Shown piece by piece: positions 12,248-23,188 of a DNA stretch of 64,000 nt. Position numbers and translations under genes: made by a program. The notes below the pieces were generated by a model that saw only the letters and a program-made list of their open reading frames with translations, did no database searches and was not told where the DNA came from. Within the stretch, counting starts at the first letter, position 1. The number at the start of each line of letters is the position of its first letter. The stretch is from Pilaira anomala (Eukaryota > Mucoromycota > Mucoromycetes > Mucorales > Mucoraceae): NCBI GenBank assembly GCA_025716855.1, contig JAIXMQ010000019.1, forward strand, positions 337,001 to 401,000, given 5' to 3'.

Positions 12248-13758
12248 ATTTTAGTGTTTAAGAGAAAAGTGCAGTCAAGCGCGAAAATTTAAAAACTGTT
12301 CTCTTGCAAACTAATTATTTCGGGAGAGTAATCACCCGGAACGAACTTGAAAGAAGGATAAGGAAGGTTTGTATGTATTATGTAAAATCTGCATAAGTCA
12401 CGACTTCAAGTTGTATAATAAATAAAGCGATTTTAATTTCCCTCGACACCAGCGAGGCATTTTTCACTGCTTTCAATTGTTTCGTAGAATACGACATCGA
12501 GATACTCGCTTCCGTTGTGAAATACCTTACAGCAAAACGTATATTTTAGACTACAGCATACAAAAATGCTTTCTGGAGAAGTAGATTTGGCATTAATATT
12601 CCTGTTTTATTTTACACGCAAGGGCTACATTATTTTATACATCTTTCTTGGTGAGGATTTGGATCTATAGAAACATATTTGCTTAAAGCAGATGAAAAGA
12701 GATGCGTCTTCAAACAAGTACTTAATATATTTTTACACGAAATAGCAATGCGACAGTAATCCGGTACAGTGATCCAAATTGGGATGAGGTTACTTTATTG
12801 TTGGAGTATGGTGGCTTGGTAGTCATTGTTGATTTTTCAATACATACTTTTTAACGTCAAGTTTACCCACTGGTCTTGTAATTCTTGTTATTGATTTACG
12901 ATGCTATTGTAGGTTATTAGATATCTCTGGGTCTTGTAAGAGTGAGTTGATTCCCTACAACTATATTCGCTTATACTAAGGAGGACATCCAATGTTTTTT
13001 TATTACCGTTGTTAGACGTTATCTAATCAAGTTTATCTACCGTATTAGCTCTTTCAATATCTTTAAAAGGTATGCTAATGTTACATAACTACATATATAT
13101 ACTCACATATCTTTATTATTGCATTAATATTTGTGACTATATATCTGGTCTATGGATAGATTCATGACTATTATCTTTATTTTAGCCAGGTAATTGTACT
13201 CAAAAGCCATATACTTAATTTCATAGGGATAAACTTGAAGACTGGATGTTTCGTAACTAAGGACTTTTATTTTAGGAACATACCTGTTTCCGCCTTCTTG
13301 TGGTTGTTGCCCTTTAGTAATTTATTTCACTACTTTAAAACCCTTTTTTTTTTCATTGATTTTTTTTTTTTTTTTTTTTTTTTTACTATTTAAAGTGATT
13401 TTTCTTATTCACAGAATACACATGTAAGTAAGAAATATTAGAGAATGATGCTCTTATTGCTTCCAATGTACTTGGATATTTGGATAAAGCACTAAGTTTT
13501 GAATCTAAAGCTAAATTTGTTAAATAAACATGTGTGTGTCTTCCTATCTGCATACTGAACTTTAAAAAAAAACTTGAAAGATAAGTCTTTTTTGGGTAAA
13601 TTATATATTTTTTTTTTCTTTCAACCTTTTTATCATCTTTCAAAATTACCGCTCCAGAGTATTTACCGTTACCTTCTACATCTTCTTCGTCATCGCATCA
13701 GCGTACGAGTTCGATACAAATTAAGCAGCAACGTCAAAATTTGTTCAACAAGATCAAG
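12248..13758. other. Divergent intergenic region BAG / GDA1
   Basis: About 1.5 kb with no supportable coding region. A poly(T) of more than 20 lies at about 13361-13384. A short pyrimidine-rich stretch just before the GDA1 start (13600-13640) looks like core promoter or leader. Confidence 0.4.
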
Positions 13759-15199
13759 ATGACGAATAAAAAACAATTGTATATTTTAATAACTTTCATC
13801 ACGGTTATTAGTTTATCGTTATGGTTTTTTATGCCCCACTATCGTTATATTCCATATCAAGGTAATATATACATATAAGTATACAGGCATAGAACAGTGT
13901 ATTAAAAATCTGAAAAAAAAAAATATAGTATCAACACAAAACTCTGCTTCTGATCATTGTTCAGTACCACACCCAGGAAAACCTCTGGTGCAATACGCTG
14001 TCATGATTGATGCAGGTTCTTCCGGTTCTCGTGTTCATATCTATAAATTCAATCACTGTAAAAAGGACCCAGAATTAGAGAACGAAGTATTTCAAATGAT
14101 AGAGCCAGGTCTTTCCAGTTTTGCTGAACCTGAAGCAGCAGCGAATTCATTACATGATTTATTACAGTTAGCAGTTGAGAGTGTACCAAAAGAAATGCAA
14201 TCTTGTACGCCGATTGCAGTCAAGGCCACAGCCGGATTACGATTATTAGGCGAGGAACAAAGTTCAGCAATACTAGATATGGTCCGTAAAACGTTAGAAG
14301 AACAGTATCCGTTCCCAGTCGCCAACGTAGAGATTATGAGCGGATCAGAAGAAGGCGTGTTTGCTTGGATCACTGTGAATTATTTATTGGGTAATTTGAA
14401 AGAAAATGGTACATCTGTTGCGACATTTGATTTAGGTGGAGCGTCTACACAAATTGTATTAGAACCAGAATTTGGATTAGAGGAAGAGGATATGTTACCA
14501 GGCGATCATCAGTACCAATTAAAATATGCCGAACAAAGCTATAATTTATATCAACATTCGTATATTGGATATGGGCTAAACGAAGCGAGAAGACGTATCA
14601 AAGAACAAATGATAAAAACATGGAAAGACCAAGTACCAAACCGAGTTTATCATCCCTGTTTACCTAAAGATCATAAAGAGGTATTTAAATGGACAGATGA
14701 GACTGTAACAAAGGACGTAGAATTGGTTGGTACAGGTGCAGGACATGCAGCATGTCGTGGCGTAATTGAAAAGATATTCGGAAAAGATGATACCTGTCCA
14801 TTAAGTCCATGTGCATTTGATGGTGTTTACCAACCTTCATTAACAGATAATTTTGGGGATCGTGATTTATACCTGTTTTCTTACTTTTATGATTTAACAA
14901 AACCTTTGGGTATGCCAGCTGATTTTACTGTACGTGAGTTTGGTGAACTGGCAAATAGAGTATGTAGTGGTGATCCTGAAGTATTTCGTCATATACCAAA
15001 TGCATTGCATATATTAAACAGTAAACCAGATTATTGTCTTGATTTAACTTATACACATGCTTTGTTACGTATTGGATATGAAGTCTCTCCTGAACGCCTG
15101 GTGCGTACAGCCAAAAAAATTCATGATGCTGAAACAGGGTGGTGTTTAGGTGCTTCAATTGCAATGATTGATGAAAATCAATTGTGTAAACAATTTTGA
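13759..15199 (+). CDS. GDA1: Golgi guanosine/uridine diphosphatase (GDA1/CD39 family)
   Basis: Hydrolyses GDP/UDP released by glycosyltransferases in the Golgi lumen so nucleotide-sugar import can continue. Exons 13759-13861 and 13929-15199 give 457 aa. Residues 7-24 are a single hydrophobic signal anchor (type II membrane protein). All apyrase conserved regions are visible: IDAGSSGSRVHIY (near 61), AVKATAGLRLLG (near 130), MSGSEEGVFAWI (near 172) and ATFDLGGASTQIV (near 198). The distal blocks LFSYFYDLTKPLGMP, YCLDLTYTHALL and GWCLGASIAMI are those of fungal GDA1 rather than of plasma-membrane apyrases. The stop lies 59 bp from the stop of the convergent regulator gene, so the transcripts probably overlap. 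Confidence 0.95.
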
Positions 15200-15258
15200 A
15201 TAAAATGTAAGATAATTTTTTATTAAATAAATATGTAGATGCGACTATAAAATATACA

Positions 15259-17478
15259 TTATTGTGAGAGTGGTGAGGGAGAACTATTATCATCTATGAC
15301 CATGCGAGATACATGATTTAGCTTTTTTAAATGTTTATGTGTTGGTAAAAGTAGACTATTAGTATTATTAATCATACCCATTCCATTTAATGGACCTAAA
15401 GCTGGTATTATACCAGTTGAAGATATAGTTGGTATATCATCAATCACACTACAAGAACATTCTACATTATCATTATGCATGCCATGATTTGTCAAGAATT
15501 CACATAAGCATTCAGCCATATCATCTGGAAATCCTTCATGATTTGCTCCACCAGCATCTAGAATACGCATAATACGAAGAATCATTTCTTTTGCCTTGTT
15601 TCTTAAGTCAATATTATTCTTTACGAGTGCTTGTCCACAATAAACTGTAGAAGCATGATAAACACAAGTAACAAATTGTTGACAAACACACCAACCAAAG
15701 CATCTAGAAACAGTTTCAGCCATTTCTACTACAGTATCAGCTGAATTAGCACAAATATTACTTGACCTTGTTTCTTCTTCTAATTGAGTAGGAGTTGGAC
15801 TTGAATTTCGAATGCTTTGAAGCACTGCTTTATGTAAAATTATCCATTGAGTTTCATATTGTATTTTGAGTATAAGAGATGCATGTGCTTCCAAAGTCTC
15901 TGCATTTACAACTGAAGTAATATCCTTGATAGTAGCCATTTCCTTTTCTCTTCTTACTTGTTCATAGTGATTGAAATCATGATTTTCAGTTTTGAATTTT
16001 TCAGGTAACCCAAGTCTCCATTGAGTCAAAAACTTTTCTTGAGTCAGTAATTGTTTTTTTGACGCGCCACGATCAATTAAAGTATTTATATTTGCACTAA
16101 TTTTTCCAAGTTCAACAGTAAATACGAAATAAAGTTCTTTTACAATTGTCTTATTGTTATCGAAATCCACTTGATTATTTATAGTTGCAGTTTTGTTCAA
16201 TTCGAGCAATTTTTCGTTTATAGTGATAAGTTTATAAAAATCAATATTGATTTCAGTACCCATAATTAAAGTAGGATCACCTGTATATATACTTAAATTA
16301 TAATCACTCGAATACAATACCAATAAAAGTTTATAAAATTTTCTTTTCCTTAATAAATTTTCAGCTGGTACATTTTCTTCTGGTTTATGTATACCACAAT
16401 CTAAAATCATGTGTAATGCGAGTCCAATGTAAATTCGTGCCTGCGAATAGCGTTTACAGATAATACAAAATATTGAAAGATTTAATAAAGCTTCAATTGT
16501 TGCACAGTCTGGATGATCGTCAAAGAATTCCATTAATGATTCACGAGCACGATCATAATAAAATCCTGCAATTTGTTCTGCGTTATCACAAATATCTTTA
16601 TCGTGTCTCATTACATGTAAAAACATCACTGCAAGTCCTGAATCAATACAAACTTGGCTTCTTTCTGCATCACCTGTTCTTTCCAAAAATGATGTCCAAT
16701 CTAAACAACAGCGTGGGTGTAAACAATCCCAAGTTACTTGTCCTATATAATTTAATGCTTGAGGTGAAATATTCTTTGTTAATCCATTTAAATTCATTCT
16801 ACAATGCTTATAATTCTCTAAACAAATCTTTGGTCTTCTACCAATTGCATTAAACCAATATTCGACATAAGAGACATCAGGTTGTGAAGTATTTGATAAA
16901 GCAGGTGAAGTACATTGTGTCTCAATTAAATCTACTTCTTCTTCATTTTCTACCGTAGATTGATTCTTGTTATTATTATGGCTATTAGGTTCGTGTTCTC
17001 CTTCCTGTTGTAACAATCTTATCTTTTGTACTGCCTCAATTAATTGTTCGACACTTGTTATATTGGTATCCAATCGAAGTAAATTACCAGGTTGAAAAGA
17101 TAATATCCATTGCATTGACTTGTTTTCTTTTCTATCAGTACTAGCAGCAGTAGAAGAAGTACTTGCTTCATCACAAAGTATACTTCTTTTCCATAATAAT
17201 TGTTGTTGTTGAAGTTGCAATAATTGCTGTTCCAACTTTTTCTGATCAACTACTTCTTTACTAAGAGTTACCTTTTTACGTTTTGAATTATCGAAATGTC
17301 CAGAAGCTTTTTCAAGTTCTTTTGTCATACGAGACAATAAAGGCCTTGTCTTTTCAATCCAAGATTCAATTTCATAAAACGTTATTTGAAGTGATTCAAT
17401 ATCGTCATAAGCTGTAGTCTTTCTCTCCTTTACGTCGCTAACTTGAGTATTTCTTTTAGCATTCGATTTATTGGCCAT
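15259..17478 (-). CDS. Fungal_trans-domain transcription regulator lacking a visible Zn2Cys6 cluster
   Basis: A single open frame of 739 aa. Residues 24-60 (DDIESLQITFYEIESWIEKT) and a Gln/Leu stretch near 80-95 look like the linker and coiled coil that normally follow a zinc cluster. From about 205 to 400 lies the middle homology region of fungal regulators: YVEYWFNAIGRRP, then LNLSIFCIICKRYSQA, IGLALHMILDCGIHKP and LLRKRKFYKLLLVLYSSDYN. The C-terminus is Ser/Pro-rich. I find no CxxCxxxxxxC pattern in the N-terminus or in the 500 bp upstream. It may be a start-truncated model, a regulator that lost its DNA-binding part, or one working through a partner. Target genes cannot be inferred. Confidence 0.8.
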   Translation of the reverse strand: MANKSNAKRNTQVSDVKERKTTAYDDIESLQITFYEIESWIEKTRPLLSRMTKELEKASGHFDNSKRKKVTLSKEVVDQKKLEQQLLQLQQQQLLWKRSILCDEASTSSTAASTDRKENKSMQWILSFQPGNLLRLDTNITSVEQLIEAVQKIRLLQQEGEHEPNSHNNNKNQSTVENEEEVDLIETQCTSPALSNTSQPDVSYVEYWFNAIGRRPKICLENYKHCRMNLNGLTKNISPQALNYIGQVTWDCLHPRCCLDWTSFLERTGDAERSQVCIDSGLAVMFLHVMRHDKDICDNAEQIAGFYYDRARESLMEFFDDHPDCATIEALLNLSIFCIICKRYSQARIYIGLALHMILDCGIHKPEENVPAENLLRKRKFYKLLLVLYSSDYNLSIYTGDPTLIMGTEINIDFYKLITINEKLLELNKTATINNQVDFDNNKTIVKELYFVFTVELGKISANINTLIDRGASKKQLLTQEKFLTQWRLGLPEKFKTENHDFNHYEQVRREKEMATIKDITSVVNAETLEAHASLILKIQYETQWIILHKAVLQSIRNSSPTPTQLEEETRSSNICANSADTVVEMAETVSRCFGWCVCQQFVTCVYHASTVYCGQALVKNNIDLRNKAKEMILRIMRILDAGGANHEGFPDDMAECLCEFLTNHGMHNDNVECSCSVIDDIPTISSTGIIPALGPLNGMGMINNTNSLLLPTHKHLKKLNHVSRMVIDDNSSPSPLSQ

Positions 17479-18013
17479 GTCATATAAAACAAAGCATATA
17501 TTATTTAAACTATAAACAAAAGAAAAAAAAAGGAAAAAAGATAAAAGTATGTTTGTCTTTATCTCTATATCTATTTTATTTTTTACTTCAATGGGGTATT
17601 TAACACATCTATTGGTTCGAGTGCACGTGAGCTTAAAAACAAATACGACAACGATAACGACAAAAAAAAAGGCTTTTTTATAGAATCTTTGTGTACATGT
17701 TTCCCCGCACTCTATGAAATTTTCATGTCAGCTTATTTAACAAACAAGATAAAAAAGCAATTGTTATACTGGACAGATGGATCATTTGTAGATCTCCATT
17801 TTTTATTATCTTGTGTATTCCCTTTTATACTTGTGTCACTTTTCTTTTATATTTTACCACGATAGCTGGTATGAGTCACTTCCACCCACTCACTGACCTT
17901 TAAAAAGATCGCTTTAAAATCACAACGTGTATTTTTAGATTTTTTAATGGACCCTTAAAGGAATAAAATGCATTCCTTAACAGATCAAAACTTACTTTTC
18001 AATTTACGCTTGA

Positions 18014-18046
<33 letters not shown>

Positions 18047-18144
18047 TCAAAGTTACACTGAATCTTTTGTTTACATTGAGAAATGATTTACATAATGATA
18101 ATAAGGTTTTATTTAAAAATATTAAAAAGATATATACAATTTGT
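17479..18144. other. Intergenic, promoter side of the Fungal_trans gene
   Basis: No gene seen. It should hold the promoter of the minus-strand regulator and the 3' UTR of the LEA-like gene. A poly(A) of about 25 lies at 18017-18041. Confidence 0.4.
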
Positions 18145-21100
18145 TTACTTTTTGCTGCCTAATTTCAAAGCATCACCAAGGCCGAAGCCTTCAAGAATCT
18201 TGTTAAGACCAAGACCACCTAATAAGCTATTGATGATTGAGCCAAGACCAAGACCATTCAAGATGTTACCAACAAGACCCAAGACACCAGTCAATAAAAG
18301 ACCAACAGCAGAAAGGATTTGCAATAAAGGACTTTGAAGGATGTTCCATAAGGGACCAAGCTCTCTCTTAGCATGAGGCATGTTCTTAATCTTCTTCTTG
18401 GCCTTATCAATAGTAGTAGAGACTTCACCAGAAAGTTGGGCCAAGAGATCAGCCAAATGATATTCCTCAGGTAAAGCCTTTCTTTCAGAAGTTCTAGCTT
18501 GAGCTTGCTTTGCAATCTTTCCAGAGGGATCAAGACCACGAATAGCACCATTAGCTTCACCAAGAATTTGAGAACCTTGTTCAATTAAAGGCTTGACAGT
18601 TTCAACCAACTTCTTTTCATCACGATCCTTTTCAGACTTGGCTTCTTCTGCTTCAATGTTATCAGTAATTTGCTTCAAGACAGGCTTAATCTTATCCAAA
18701 GATTGCTGAATAGCATGAGACATATGATCAGCGATTTCACGATATTGCTTTTCTTCTTCCTTCTTTTGACGATCTTCATCACTTAATTGTTCAATCATTT
18801 CAGCTTTACCAACAGTGTGACCTTCGGGATTAATGACATTACCATAGGGATCAACCTTGAAACCGGCCCATTGACTAGCAGAACCCTTATCAACAGTACC
18901 AACGATTTCATCATCTTCATCAACCACCTTACCAGATCTTCTTACTTCAGGAGAGTGTTCATCAACCATATTGTTAGGATTAAAAGGCTTGTCTTCTTTT
19001 TCAGATTCAGATTCGGATTCTTGCTTAATCATCTCAGCTTTACCAACAGTATCACCATCCTTGTTAATAACATTTCCTTCAGAGTCAACCTTACAGCCAG
19101 CATACTTGGAAGCAATACGTCTATCAACATAGCCTACGAGATTATCATCCATATCAAAGACCTTGCCAGATTTCTTGACCTCAGGAGAGTCTTCATCGAC
19201 CATTTGATTAGGATTGAAAGGCTTGTCTTCAGCTTTAATCATTTCACCTTTACCAACAATATGACCATCCTTATCAATAATATTGCCTTCGGGATCAACC
19301 TTGCAACCAGCATACTTGGAACCAAGATCCTTACTAGCATGACCTACGAGGTTATCTTCCATATCAAAGATCTTGCCAGACTTTCTAATTTCAGGAGAGT
19401 TTTCAGTGACAGAACGGTTAGGGTTGAATTCTTTTTCTTCTTCTTCCTTCTTGATCATTTCAGCCTTGCCAGCAATGTGACCCTCTTGATCAATGATGTT
19501 TCCTTCGGGATCGACCTTGCAGCCAGCATACTTGGAAGCCATACGCTTATCAACATGACCAACCAAATTATCTTCCATATCAAAGACCTTGCCAGACTTT
19601 CTAATTTCAGGAGATTCATCATCAACAACATCATTAGGATACTTGGGCTTCTCTTCTACAGGTTCTTCTTCCTTGATCATTTCAGCCTTGGCAACAATAT
19701 GTCCTTCGTTATTGATAACATTACCATCCTTATCGACCTTGAAACCAGCCAACTTGGGAGCAACATCTTTATCGACAGAACCAACAATATTGTCTTCCAT
19801 ATCAACCACCTTACCAGACTTCTTAACCTCAGGAGAATCGTCATTAACGGCATCATTAGGATACTTGGGCTTATCTTCTTCTTCAGATTCTTCTTCGGGT
19901 TCTTCCTTGATCATTTCAGCTCTTGCAACAATATGGCCTTCATTGTTAATGACATTACCATCCTTGTCGACCTTGAAACCAGCCAACTTGGGAGCAAGTT
20001 CTTTATCAACAGTGCCTACAAGATTATCGTCCATATCAAAGATTTTACCAGACTTCTTGACCTCAGGAGAATCTTCATTGACAGCTTCATTAGGATTAAA
20101 AGGCTTATCTTCTTGAACAGATTCAGCATCACTAGATTCATCTTGAGCTTCTTCTTCCTTGATCATTTCAGCCTTAGCAACAATATGACCTTCATTATTA
20201 ATCACATTGCCATCTCTATCCACCTTGAAACCAGCCAATTTAGGAGCAATCTTCTTGTCAACAGAGCCAACCACATTGTCTTCCATATCAACCACCTTAC
20301 CAGACTTCTTGACCTCGGGAGAATCTTGATCTACCATTTCATTAGGGTTGAAAGGCTTTTCTTCTTCTACAGGTTTGATCATATCAGCAGTACCTACGAC
20401 TTCACCATCTTCATCATAGACATTGCCTTCGCTATCCACCTTAAGACCAGCTAACTTCTTGGCTAAGCGCTTATCAACAGTACCTACAAGGTTATCCTCA
20501 GAATCAAAGATCTTGCCTGACTTCTTAACAACAGGTGAGTCTTCATTGACTGCACTTTCAACAGTGTCTTTGGCATCATTTGCAGTATCCTTAATTCCAC
20601 GAGTAGCGCCTTCAGTAGCATCTTCAGCAGTATCCTTGGCATCTTCAGCAGTATCCTTGGCATCTTCTGCGGTATCCTTAGCATCTTCTGCCTTGTCACC
20701 GACTTCTTCAGTAGCATCTTCAGCAGTATCCTTGACATCTTCGGGAGCATCCTTAGCCTTATCAGCAGCATCTTCGGTAGCATCTTCAGCGGTATCCTTA
20801 ACATCTTTAACCTCATCAGTAGCATCTTCAGCAGTATCTTCAGCAGTATCTTTGACATCCTTAGCTTTATCAGTAACTTCTTCAGTAGCATCTTCAGCAG
20901 AATCCTTAACATCTTCTGCCTTATCGCCAGCCTCTTCAGTTGCATCTTCAGCAGTATCTTTGACATCCTTAGGAGCATCCTTAGCCGCACCAGTAACATC
21001 TCCAGCAAGGTCGCCTACCTTATCAGTAGCATCTTCAGCCTTGTCTTCAGCATCTTCGGTTTCACTTTCAGCGGCCTTAGAGATATTTCTTGACTTGTTC

Positions 21101-21714
21101 TTAGGTACTTCAGAAACTTCTTCTTCTTCATCTTCATCGTTCTCTTCTTCTTCATCATCATCATCATTATTATTTACAGCTTCTTCATCATCAGAATCAT
21201 CATCATCAGAATCAGACTCTTCTTCGCTACTACTTTCTTCTTCAACAGGTTCAACTCTTCCTAACGTCTTGCCTTTACTATTTACAATGGCGCCACGTTC
21301 TCCGACTTTTCTTCCGATCACCTTTTTGAGTTTACCCTCAGCTAAGCGACCAATGACAGCACCTGTCTTCTTATCAATCACTTCACCAGAATCGTTCACC
21401 TTCTTTCCGATCATTTTACGATAGAGTTCTTCATCCTCGTCTTCAGATTCGTCTTCAGTCTCTTCAGCTTCAGAATCTTCCTCCTCTTGTTGTTGTTGTT
21501 CAGAAGCAGCAGCAGGTTTATCTTCTTGCTTAGGAGTAGATTCTACATCTTGATTTGTAGTAGAATCTTCTTGTTGAGTAGAAGAAGACTCTGGTTCATT
21601 AGAATCGGATTCTTGTGGTTGAGGAGTAGAAGGTTCTTGTGATTGTTCTTGAGCAGCAGCAGCAGCGGCAGCAGCGGCTTGTTGTTGTTGTTGTTTAGCT
21701 GATTGATCTTTCAT
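18145..21714 (-). CDS. Large LEA-like hydrophilic protein with nine DUF3659 repeats
   Basis: An intronless 1189-aa frame. Order: Gln/Ala and acidic low-complexity N-terminus (1-95); one diverged DUF3659 unit (about 96-155: IGKKVNDSGEVIDKKTGAVI); a very acidic stretch; about 190 residues of 11-mer-like AEDATEEAGDKAEDVKD repeats recalling group-3 LEA proteins; then eight DUF3659 units of about 52 residues, each opening with KKSGK or RKSGK, an acidic DxEDNLVG step, AGFKVD or AGCKVD, DGNVI and AEMI. The C-terminal 200 residues are helical (IKPVLKQITDNIEAEEAKSE) and end in a hydrophobic Gly/Leu segment (LLLTGVLGLVGNILNGLGLG). Fungal proteins of this layout are annotated as LEA-domain proteins, with the C-terminus probably DUF6987. 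Role is unknown; protection against drying or stress is a family guess. First gene of the hydrophilic cluster. Confidence 0.88.
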   Translation of the reverse strand: MKDQSAKQQQQQAAAAAAAAAQEQSQEPSTPQPQESDSNEPESSSTQQEDSTTNQDVESTPKQEDKPAAASEQQQQEEEDSEAEETEDESEDEDEELYRKMIGKKVNDSGEVIDKKTGAVIGRLAEGKLKKVIGRKVGERGAIVNSKGKTLGRVEPVEEESSSEEESDSDDDDSDDEEAVNNNDDDDEEEENDEDEEEEVSEVPKNKSRNISKAAESETEDAEDKAEDATDKVGDLAGDVTGAAKDAPKDVKDTAEDATEEAGDKAEDVKDSAEDATEEVTDKAKDVKDTAEDTAEDATDEVKDVKDTAEDATEDAADKAKDAPEDVKDTAEDATEEVGDKAEDAKDTAEDAKDTAEDAKDTAEDATEGATRGIKDTANDAKDTVESAVNEDSPVVKKSGKIFDSEDNLVGTVDKRLAKKLAGLKVDSEGNVYDEDGEVVGTADMIKPVEEEKPFNPNEMVDQDSPEVKKSGKVVDMEDNVVGSVDKKIAPKLAGFKVDRDGNVINNEGHIVAKAEMIKEEEAQDESSDAESVQEDKPFNPNEAVNEDSPEVKKSGKIFDMDDNLVGTVDKELAPKLAGFKVDKDGNVINNEGHIVARAEMIKEEPEEESEEEDKPKYPNDAVNDDSPEVKKSGKVVDMEDNIVGSVDKDVAPKLAGFKVDKDGNVINNEGHIVAKAEMIKEEEPVEEKPKYPNDVVDDESPEIRKSGKVFDMEDNLVGHVDKRMASKYAGCKVDPEGNIIDQEGHIAGKAEMIKKEEEEKEFNPNRSVTENSPEIRKSGKIFDMEDNLVGHASKDLGSKYAGCKVDPEGNIIDKDGHIVGKGEMIKAEDKPFNPNQMVDEDSPEVKKSGKVFDMDDNLVGYVDRRIASKYAGCKVDSEGNVINKDGDTVGKAEMIKQESESESEKEDKPFNPNNMVDEHSPEVRRSGKVVDEDDEIVGTVDKGSASQWAGFKVDPYGNVINPEGHTVGKAEMIEQLSDEDRQKKEEEKQYREIADHMSHAIQQSLDKIKPVLKQITDNIEAEEAKSEKDRDEKKLVETVKPLIEQGSQILGEANGAIRGLDPSGKIAKQAQARTSERKALPEEYHLADLLAQLSGEVSTTIDKAKKKIKNMPHAKRELGPLWNILQSPLLQILSAVGLLLTGVLGLVGNILNGLGLGSIINSLLGGLGLNKILEGFGLGDALKLGSKK

Positions 21715-22119
21715 TGCTTTACTTGTAAAATATGGTACAAGAAAAAATAGTTCGAGAATTTTTTATTATTTAAAGTTTTTTTTAAATATAAAGAAAAAAA
21801 AAAAAAAAAAAAGTGTGAAATCTTGGACATTTTTATAGTCATATTTTTTCTATTGTTTTCTCTCAATGAAAAATATGACTTCATGCGTAGATCACACAGA
21901 CCCTTTTTTTTTTTTTTTTTTCAAGGACAGATGAATCTAAAAATAATTTGGGGGGAGAAGAAGTGAAATGGGAAATATTGGGAATACAAAACTGTAACTG
22001 AAATGACGTTTGACAAACGTATTTTTATGAGACAGAAAACAATAAATAGATTGATATTATAATTTTTTTTTTTTCTCTTTTCATCCTAGTTTCTTCTACT
22101 TAAATTATTTCAAAAAATC
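21715..22119. promoter_or_regulatory. Divergent promoter between the LEA-like gene and the acidic coiled-coil gene
   Basis: 405 bp between two start codons on opposite strands. It holds poly(A) and poly(T) runs (21790-21812, 21904-21921, 22064-22075) and a pyrimidine-rich leader before 22120. A shared regulatory region is inferred from the layout only. Confidence 0.4.
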
Positions 22120-22809
22120 ATGCCATCTTCAATTACCACTAGTGAAAAAAAGAGAAAGTCTGCTCTTCAAAAGAAATCGACTAAATCTTTCGAACCTAGC
22201 AACAACAAGCATAAAGCAGTAAAGTCTTCTATCCCCATTCAAGACTCTGACGAATATACTGATGATGATGATGATGAAGACGAAGAAGATGTTGTGACCA
22301 AAAAAGGAAATATCCAAGACATTGCTAACAAGGCTACCAAAGAAATGCAAGGAAAACTTAAACAAGTCGTTGATAGTGACTCTGAAGAAGAAACTGTTGA
22401 TGGTGATGCAATGACTACTATGAATGCAATCATAGAATACAACAGAATGCTCGTACAAAGACTTGAGAAGCTTGAGGCTGAGACTGGTCGCTTAAATAAG
22501 TCTGATGTTCGAGGTACTGTAAAGGATACAATGAATGATGTATCTGCTAAATACAACAAGAAAGAAGAATCTACTGGCACACAACATTCATTTGAACTTC
22601 CTATTGGTCGTGATATGATGCAAGGCTATGGTTGTTTCTCTACTGAACCTATCTCTGATGACAAGGACGACTCAAAGAAGAGTGATGATGGTGAAGCTAC
22701 CATTAAAGATGGTGGTGATACTATTGTTCGTGAAAAAGATGATATCGTCGTTAAGGTCGAAGCAACAAAGACCGGAATTACCTTTTCTATTCATATTCCT
22801 CGTTCTTAA
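22120..22809 (+). CDS. Acidic hydrophilic protein, divergent member of the small-tail family
   Basis: An intronless 229-aa frame I do not recognise. Basic Ser/Lys start (1-45), acidic run YTDDDDDEDEEDVV (near 47-60), a short helical stretch (IIEYNRMLVQRLEKLEAETG, about 107-126) that could form a coiled coil, then an acidic/Lys-rich disordered region. The last 23 residues (DIVVKVEATKTGITFSIHIP) alternate hydrophobic and polar residues around a turn, like the tails of the next four genes but with different sequence. Start ATG lies after a pyrimidine-rich leader. Tail-to-tail with the following minus-strand gene. Function unknown. Confidence 0.72.
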   Translation: MPSSITTSEKKRKSALQKKSTKSFEPSNNKHKAVKSSIPIQDSDEYTDDDDDEDEEDVVTKKGNIQDIANKATKEMQGKLKQVVDSDSEEETVDGDAMTTMNAIIEYNRMLVQRLEKLEAETGRLNKSDVRGTVKDTMNDVSAKYNKKEESTGTQHSFELPIGRDMMQGYGCFSTEPISDDKDDSKKSDDGEATIKDGGDTIVREKDDIVVKVEATKTGITFSIHIPRS

Positions 22810-23188
22810 TTTTTTTTTCTTTTTTGTATTTCATTACGGTCAATATATATATATTCACATCTTATCCTTTTTATATAATTTAATAAAAAAAAATCACATT
22901 ATCAAACAATCATAAATGATACAATGTCTATTGTCAGCTGAAATATTTGAGCAACAAAAAAGTTTTCCAATTGCATAATTTAATTTTGATAATTCGTCAC
23001 TTATATTGAATAAATTAGTTAGATGTTTACAGGATAACATTCAAAGGGTTTTTATATATATTATTACTGTATTTTAATAACATGGTAGTCAAAGAGAAAT
23101 CATTAATATTATTATATTATACAAAGATTAAGTTATTATTTATTTAGAATATATATAGATAGAATAGAGAGAAAAAGGGAGGAGGATG
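22810..23188. other. Convergent spacer in the hydrophilic cluster
   Basis: About 380 bp between two stop codons, very AT-rich; nothing beyond expected 3' UTRs and polyadenylation-type AATAAA/TAATAAA strings. Confidence 0.4.

Noticed and set aside
18787..20454. 555-aa plus-strand frame opposite the DUF3659 repeats
   Set aside because: It mirrors the repeat periodicity of the minus-strand gene, is Phe/Ile/Asn-rich without domain sense, and arises because the repeat codons lack stops on the other strand.
20423..21424. 333-aa Ser/Ala-rich plus-strand frame
   Set aside because: Shadow of the Ala/Glu/Asp 11-mer region of the same minus-strand gene.
22239..22580. Minus-strand frames opposite the acidic coiled-coil gene
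   Set aside because: Low-complexity Ser/Ile/Phe translations of acidic and Lys codons; no start context.
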